From Zingiber officinale (taxonomy: Eukaryota > Streptophyta > Magnoliopsida > Zingiberales > Zingiberaceae): a DNA stretch of 64,000 nt. The stretch spans positions 75,030,688 through 75,094,687 of the forward strand of contig NC_056000.1 of assembly GCF_018446385.1 (NCBI RefSeq). The letters are read 5' to 3'. The notes under the pieces were generated by a model that made no database searches, had not been told where the DNA came from, and saw only the letters and a list, made by a program, of their open reading frames with translations. The position numbers and the translations under genes are program-made. This document shows, piece after piece, positions 58,423-64,000 of the stretch; position 1 is the first letter of the stretch, and each line of letters opens with the position of its first letter.

Positions 58423-59650
58423 CTACTGCGATGATGAAGGGGGTGGTCCAGATCCCAAGGATCGAAGAAGTGCCATCATCTCAGTGTGGCGGGTGTCCCC
58501 GGCAGCTCGTAACTCGGCAACCTCTCGCCGTATGTCCCGATGAAAATCGGAGTTCTCCTGCTGGAGACTCGCCATGGCTCTCTCTAGTCCGGTCATACGG
58601 TCGGCTAGAGTGCGGGGAGCGTGTCGTGGTGCTCGAGCTGGGGGTGGTGGTGGAGCCGGTGCGGCTTCCTCCGGAAATAGTGCGAGCATGAACTCGTCTA
58701 TCTGTGCGTCGATGGTGCTGTGCCCCCTCCGCCAAGTCATAGTCCCGTCATCTCTATCTACACGGATGCCGGCTAGGAAAAGTTCCGAGAGGATATAACA
58801 TCGAACTCGGCCATATGGGCAACGTCTCCTCTAGTGACATCAATGTGCACGAGGACATGGATGTCAGAATGTGACCAAATGGCATATGGACTCGACTGTC
58901 AGTCACGTATCCGGCTGCGTAAATGATGGTCGAGAAGATATGTAGGCTAATGTCAATTTCTAACCTATGAATCAGGGCATAAAGTAGGAATGAATGGAAT
59001 GGGCGCATCACAGCGATGTCCCGAGTGGTCAGTGGTAAAATGCAAAGAACTACAACCCTATAAAGAGCGTAGTCCTGGACGCTAAGTTCTACTGACCTAA
59101 ACTGTGTCACAGTGGGATCTCTCTCTCCCCCAAAAAAATACGAATACATCGTATCGAGAGTAATATGTGAGTAGGGATCGTCGAACGGTAGATCCCTCGG
59201 AGGATAGCACAAAAAGGAGCAAGTAGAAGGACGCAACTCTAAAAACTCTCGGATAGTCGTAGGGGAAAATACGATATCAGTACTTGTAGCCCTAGTGGTA
59301 TAGGTGAAGTCGTCTACTTTTACTAGGTTATTGCAAAATTCTGCACATAGACTTATGTTTATTGGACTGGTACATTCTACAAGGTTCCTTAAATTGTAGT
59401 GACCTATAACCTCTAAGGCAGAGGGACATGACCTTAGGAAGAACGCTCTATCTATACAGGTAGTCCTAATGGCCTTATAGATGGTGGACTCAAACTTAAT
59501 CCTAAGTTCGTCTGTGGGAAACCTAGGGTCTGTACTAGCATTGGAGGGTCCAGCACCAGTATTTGTTCGTTTCCTACTATATATAAAAAAATTTAGAAGA
59601 CAACAAAAAAATATTTTAGAGAGGGGAAGAATATTTTACCGAGGAGCCAT
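58423..59650 (-). pseudogene. extra gene of element G: plant transposon-protein-like, with one intron
   Basis: Same strand as gag. The ATG at 59650 starts MAPR. A 63- or 66-bp AT-rich intron (about 59639-59577, GT to TAGTAG) separates the 11-nt first exon from a long second exon. That exon reads GAGPSNAS, CIDRAFFLRSCPSALEVI, VFSPTTIREFLELRPST, HSFLLYALIHRLEIDISLH and VHMPFGHILTS. I see similarity in style to the 'putative plant transposon protein' domain (PF20167), from memory of that family. After two frameshifts near 58850 and 58780 the end is FLAGIRVDRDDGTMTW, a proline/alanine-rich stretch and a coiled coil (LERAMASLQQENSDF, REVAELRAAGDTRH) to a stop at 58423. Position before the 3' LTR is that of the env-like gene in SIRE elements, but no membrane segment is obvious. 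Confidence 0.6.
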
Positions 59651-59784
59651 CGAAAAATATAGATTTGACGACCTCGGTTGAATCGCAACAGCGTCTTTAA
59701 TTTAGAGTACTTTCGCACCGAGGTTCAAAGTGAACCTTGGCAAAAGTGAGAATGAGTGGGGCAAAGGTTGGGGCGCCTGCTGCC

Positions 59785-59860
59785 CTTATTTATAGGGGAC
59801 TCCGGCGCCCGGACCCTTCCGGCGCCCGGGGTTGATTTAGGGCGGGGCGCCCGGAACCCC
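59785..59860 (-). promoter_or_regulatory. internal promoter of the extra gene in element G
   Basis: On the minus strand, three GGCGCCCGG-type palindromes (59856-59803: centred at about 59848, 59823 and 59806) precede CTATAAATAAGG (59795-59784). This lies about 135 bp upstream of the ATG at 59650. The arrangement copies the LTR promoters of this genome but sits inside the element. Confidence 0.55.
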
Positions 59861-59879
59861 TTCCTTTTTTTTTTGAGAT

Positions 59880-60655
59880 TTGAAATTGATTTAAGTTTTA
59901 AAAATTTTAAGTTAAAGTTTTGAAAATAATTTTTAAGTTTAAAATTGAAATTTTTAAAATTTTGCAAATAATTTAAAACAAATTTTTAAAAATAATTTTT
60001 AAGTTTAACATCAAATTTTTAAGAATAATTTTTAAGTTAAAATTTTGAAAGTAATTTTTAAGTTTAAAAGCAAATTTTTAAGTGAAAATTTTGAAAATAA
60101 TTTTTAAGTTTAAAAAGAAATTTTGAAAATAATTTTTAAGTTTAAAAACAAATTTTTAAGTTAAAATTTTGAAAGTAATTTTTAAGTTTAAAAACAAATT
60201 TTTAAGTTAAAATTTTGAAAGTAATTTTTAAGTTTAAAAACAAATTTTTAAGTTAAAATTTTGAAAGTAATTTTTAAGTTTAAAAACAAATTTTTAAGTT
60301 AAAATTTTGAAAATAATTTTTAAGTTTAAAAACAAATTTTTAAGTTAAAATTTTGAAAGTAATTTAAGTTTTATTCATCTCACCCGATTTATATTATCAA
60401 TCAAGGAATCCTATGATTTTGTGAGATGAAATTAGTTAGATTACAGAGTTTTGTTTTAACTTGTGTTAGATTCAGACTTAGCTTTGGTTTCCACAAATAG
60501 GCATTCTTCGGATAAAATTTTAAGTTTAAAAACAAATTTTTAAGTTAAAATTTTGAAAATTATTTTTAAGTTTAAAAACAAATTTTTAAGTTAAAATTTT
60601 GAAAATAATTTTTAAGTTTAAAAACAAGTTTTTAAGTTAAAATTTTGAAATTAAT
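59880..60655. repeat. 46-bp AT-rich satellite with an embedded 145-bp duplication
   Basis: The unit 'tttttaagttaaaattttgaaa' + 'gtaatttttaagtttaaaaac' recurs every 46 bases (clear at 60144, 60190, 60236) from about 59900 to 60365, and again 60517-60655. Between and after lie two near-identical copies of a complex segment (about 60363-60515 and 60652-60805, from 'aatttaagttttattcatctc' to 'cattcttcggataaa'). Confidence 0.85.
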
Positions 60656-60799
60656 TTAAGTTTTATTCATCTCACCCGATTTATATTATCAATCAAGGAA
60701 TCCTATGATTTTGTGAGATGAAATTAGTTAGATTACAGAGTTTTGTTTTAACTTGTGTTAGATTCAGACTTAGCTTTGGTTTCCACAAATAGGCATTCT

Positions 60800-61540
60800 T
60801 CGGATAAACTTCTAAGCTTGGTGAGTCACAAGGACATCATTAGAAGTAACCAACCTTTCGAGGTTTTCCGAATAGTCCTATCCACGAAACTTAGTACTAA
60901 ATCTTGGTCTAACTGGTTAGGATTCGTTTAAGGGTAGCTTCGGTCAGTTCCACTTGGCCAAATGCACCAGATCGAAACCATATCTTTCTAGACATGCGAT
61001 GCCCAAGCTTCCCTAACGTACTATCATCCAAAAACTTCACCAGTACCATGAGTCAAGTTAAACTTGGTCTCTCTTTAACTAATCCTAATTACCCTGCCGG
61101 GTTAGTTTGTTTTGGGTTACCCTATCGGGTAGGTTAGTTTTGGAGGTGCCAGCTATTCTGGAGCCTAATTATTGGCCATTAATTTAGATTTTGGGTTTGT
61201 GTCGATTCTTTTTATAGTTATAATCAACTTGGTGATAATCTAAATTTTGTTGAGTTTTGAATTTTGATTTTAATTTATATTTTAGTTTTTGATCTGATTT
61301 ATTCAAGTTTATATAATGTATTTTATCTTTAGGTATATAGAATTGATTAAGTCCTACTTGCGTGGTTAAGCACGCTTTCGGGACCCAAGCTTGTTTGGTT
61401 GCTTTGTGTTGGGTTAATAATGATTTAAAGGTTTTGTTTGAGTTTGACTTATATCCAAGTCCGGTTTTATTATAGCATGCCTTTTGGTTATTTAGAATTA
61501 AATCTAAATTTTTAGATCTTGTTGTGAATTTTTCCAACAA
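60800..61540 (-). pseudogene. gag-to-protease linker of element G
   Basis: From 61540 the minus strand reads MLEKFTTRSKNLDLILNNQK, GLGYKSNSNKTFKSLL, QAWVPKACLTTQVGLNQFYI and PKDK, then loses its frame. The same segment, including the noncoding part to 60800, is present in element D (31829-30790), where it leads into integrase. In G it leads into the satellite instead. Confidence 0.6.
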
Positions 61541-61545
61541 TTCTT

Positions 61546-62827
61546 TTAACTTATTAATTTCATTTTTAATGATAAATTCTCCTCCTCAAGTGTTCGATCT
61601 TGAGTTGGATTCGAATTTTTTAATTGTTCCTTGAGGTTTTGATTTTCCTCAAGAAGAGATTTACTTTCATTTTCCAATTTAACTAATTTTTTATTTAAAC
61701 ACGAGATAATTCTAAAGAATTTACGATTTAAGTTTAGGTATACCTCTTCGGAACCTTCGGAAACGAGTGCGGACTCGTGGCTCGATTCGGGTTCGGACCC
61801 ATCTTCCGATTCCTCTGATTCGTCTTCCGTTTCAGCTTCGTGAGCCATCAGCGCGAGGTGACTTTGGTGCTTTTGCCTTTCTCCCTCCGATTCGTCTGAG
61901 GAGGAATCGTCCCATGTTGCTTTGAGGGCTTTCTTCTTTGTTGACTTTGGTTTGTCAAGTTTCAATCTTGGGCATTCATTCTTGTAGTGCCCTTTTTGTT
62001 ACATCCGAAACATGTGACATTTCTTGAGTCGGCTGGTGAACTGATCTTCTGAAGCTTTTCTTTTTCCTGGTGAATATTTTCCTTACCAGGTTCACCAGTG
62101 TTCTTCGTCTTAGAGTCTTGATCGGAATCTTCTTCGATTCGGGTTTGTTCTTCTTTTCTTTAGAGGAACCTGCAAATAAAGCTACACCTTTCTCGACCCC
62201 GGCGTTAGTTTGCTCATGAAGTTCTAATTCACGTAAGAGTTCATCCAATTTTAATTTAGATAAATTTTTGAAATTTTGTAGGCATCTACAATTGATGCCC
62301 ACAAATTATTTCATGGAAAAGCATTTAACGCATACCTTATTAAGTCTCGGTTCTCCATTTGGTGGCCTATCGCGTGGAGACCGTTGAGGATATCTTTGAT
62401 CCTCGCGTGAGCTGACTTGCCGTTTCTCCTTCCCGCATTTTTATATTAAAATTTTATTTAACAAGAAATCTCTTTTTGTTACCTTCGCATCGCTTGTTCC
62501 TTCGTGCAGCTCGATCAGTTTATCCCAAAGCTCCTTAGCGTTTTGATGCGGTCCGACTCGGTTCAGTTCTTCTCGTGTTAGTCCGCAGTGTAGAGTATTG
62601 ATGGCTTTGTTTTCAATTGATGCCTTTTTCTTTATATCATTTGTCCAGTCTTCAGGGTCTAGTATGTTCCCGGAGTTGTCTACTGGAATTTTGTAAGCCA
62701 TTGTGACGCTCATCCATTGGTCGTAGTCTGTCTTCATGTAGACCTCCATTCTCCTCTTCCAGTACGAAAAATCATCCCCGTTGAATAGAGGAGGACGTAC
62801 TGTGCTGAAGCCTTCTTGTTGAGACAT
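61546..62827 (-). pseudogene. gag of element G, frameshifted
   Basis: ATG at 62827 (MSQQEGFSTVRPPLFNGDDF). Capsid-like part: YWKRRMEVYMKTDYDQWM, LTREELNRVGPHQNAKELWD and KLIELHEGTSDAKV down to 62441. After breaks, KLDELLRELELHEQTNAGVE (62260). A CCHC knuckle CFGCNKKG...HYKNEC is broken by a one-base indel at about 61990. From 61965, KALKATWDDSSSDESEGE, an acidic segment and a coiled coil (LNKKLVKLENESKSLLEENQ) run to 61546. It is the closest relative of the Gag of D. Confidence 0.85.
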
Positions 62828-63068
62828 CTTATCCTGCACACACTAAATTAACTGGAAAAAGAAAATCCCAAGACTTCGTCTTGGATTAGCAGTTCGGGAA
62901 AAAATAGAAGCTCTAAGTTGGTGTTGTACCAATTTAGATTTTAAATGCAACGAAAAAAAATCTTACAAAAAGATAATAATATCAGTTTGGAATTAAAAAA
63001 AAATTATTTCACCCCCTGTCTGATTGGTGGTTGCACCAAATCAGAGCGGTACCTGCTCTGATACCACT

Positions 63069-64000
63069 TGTAGGACCGTTAGATTCGATAGAGGGGGGGT
63101 GAATATCGATTCGAAAATCTCGAGTTAAAACGCAGCGGAAATGTAAGGAAGTAAAGAGATGAACACTGTTGATTTTTACTTCGTTCGGAGCCTGTGACGA
63201 CTCCTACTCGAAGGCCCGTACTCCTTGAGTACTTTCGTTGGACAATTCACTAGCAATTCGGATAATTACAATTTACGTACAAATATTGCTAATGAAAGGA
63301 AGGAAAACAAAGCTAACCGACAAACAATAAATTAAGAAGGAGAGCCGGAGTGAGTCGTCGGAGCTTTGTGAGCGTCGTTGGAGCGCAGAGCAGCAGAGTG
63401 ATTGGATTCAGAGTTCTCAGAAGACTGATATCTTGAAGCTCCTGCCTGGGGCTTTGGAATGTGACGTAACACTCCCAACCAGCATTCTCCAAGTGTCAAC
63501 GTCGTCCTGGGGATAAAACTTGCCTCCGGGCGCCCGGATCCCCTCCGGGCGCCCGGACCCCTCTTCTCCAGAAAGTCCTTCTCCTGCAAGAAAAGGTTAG
63601 TCCGAGGCAAATGTACCCTGCAGCAAAGAATGTTAGCACAGTTTTATCGATAAGCAAAGTATGACTTAGATTCCGTCTTTCCGAGACCGGAATCTAGTCA
63701 CGATCTCGACTTAGATATCCGAAATGGATCTAAGCCGGATCGACGCCTAATGTCCCCTTCCCGGGAACGCGTCCTCACAGTCACTCCCCTCCAGTGACTT
63801 ACCTCACTTACCTGCCAGACGTCCGGTCAGCCCGTCGACCCGTCTGGACTTCTCGCCAAGCGTCCGGTCAGCCCGTCGACCCGCTTGGACTTCTCGCCAG
63901 CTATCTGGTCAGCCCGTCGACCTAGCTGGACTTCTCGCCAAGCGTCCGGTCAGCCCGTCGACCTAGCTGGACTTTTCCTGCACACTTGATCAAAGTGTCA
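63069..64000 (-). repeat. right (5') LTR of element G, truncated by the window end
   Basis: Near-identical to 55819-56836. It lacks about 43-50 bp corresponding to about 56208-56255, which in the other LTR hold the TATA box and two GGCGCC palindromes. It also has an extra 'ccttctcctgcaagaaaagg' region near 63576. The hairpin array is present at 63823-63977. Confidence 0.9.

Larger units (their letters stand above)
55819..64000 (-). mobile_element. LTR retrotransposon G with copia-type gag, no pol and an extra gene
   Basis: Left (3') LTR 55819-56836, polypurine tract reverse complement (atctccccctttttgatg) at 56837, internal region to 63068, primer site (GTGGTATCAGAGC on the minus strand, 63066-63054), then right (5') LTR from 63069 beyond the window. 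In transcription order: gag (62827-61546), linker (61540-60800), 46-bp satellite (60655-59880), extra gene (59650-58423) and AT-rich 3' region (58390-56840). No protease, integrase, RT or RNase H motif was found anywhere in 6.2 kb. Confidence 0.85.

Noticed and set aside
59725-59967. 80-codon minus-strand frame
   Set aside because: Runs through the AT satellite and the palindromic promoter of the extra gene; composition is that of the repeat.

Overview
The window is nuclear DNA of a flowering plant. Three intron-containing genes with GT-AG introns, long nested LTR retrotransposons with plant-type tRNA-Met primer sites (TGGTATCAGAGC and variants), tRNA-derived SINEs and Helitron and hAT remains all point that way. 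I favour a large-genome monocot, but the sequence does not settle the family. About 85% of the window is mobile DNA. Conventional genes are confined to one island at about 39.4-48.5 kb.

Left part (1-12.9 kb): nested solo LTRs (1-3590), then a Ty3-gypsy remnant on the minus strand (56-bp and 37-bp tandem arrays, broken gag, non-Met primer site, 5' LTR at 3591-8640). AT-rich DNA follows, then a decayed Helitron Rep/helicase gene on the plus strand (about 9.7-12.99 kb) broken by two SINEs and a solo LTR. Its C-terminal end reappears at 37.93-38.35 kb. Everything between is a retroelement nest: a minus-strand copia element (D) carries element C inside its reverse transcriptase; C carries a 3-kb solo LTR and element A in its left LTR and a 2.7-kb solo LTR inside gag; element B sits in D's right LTR. 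A, B and C are gag-only elements with paired LTRs (TR-GAG type) and seem to depend on a partner for pol.

Gene island: a GPI-anchored lipid-transfer protein (minus, 39399-40051), a type I inositol polyphosphate 5-phosphatase of the CVP2/CVL1 group (plus, 42152-45151, 11 coding exons) and a cytosolic thioredoxin h (minus, 46766-48421). They do not form a pathway together.

Right part (49.5-64 kb): a hAT-like transposase pseudogene split by three nested solo LTRs, more LTR debris, and element G (55819 to beyond 64000). G has a copia-type gag but no recognisable pol. In its place is a 46-bp satellite and an extra gene in the same sense with its own TATA box and a short intron.

The strongest unexplained signals lie in the LTRs. 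First, several different LTR families carry arrays of small hairpins 100-330 bp from the LTR 5' end, whose arms differ from unit to unit but stay complementary within a unit. Second, most LTR families place clusters of short palindromes (GGCGCC or GTCGAC cores) just upstream of the TATA box, and the internal gene of element G has the same promoter layout.
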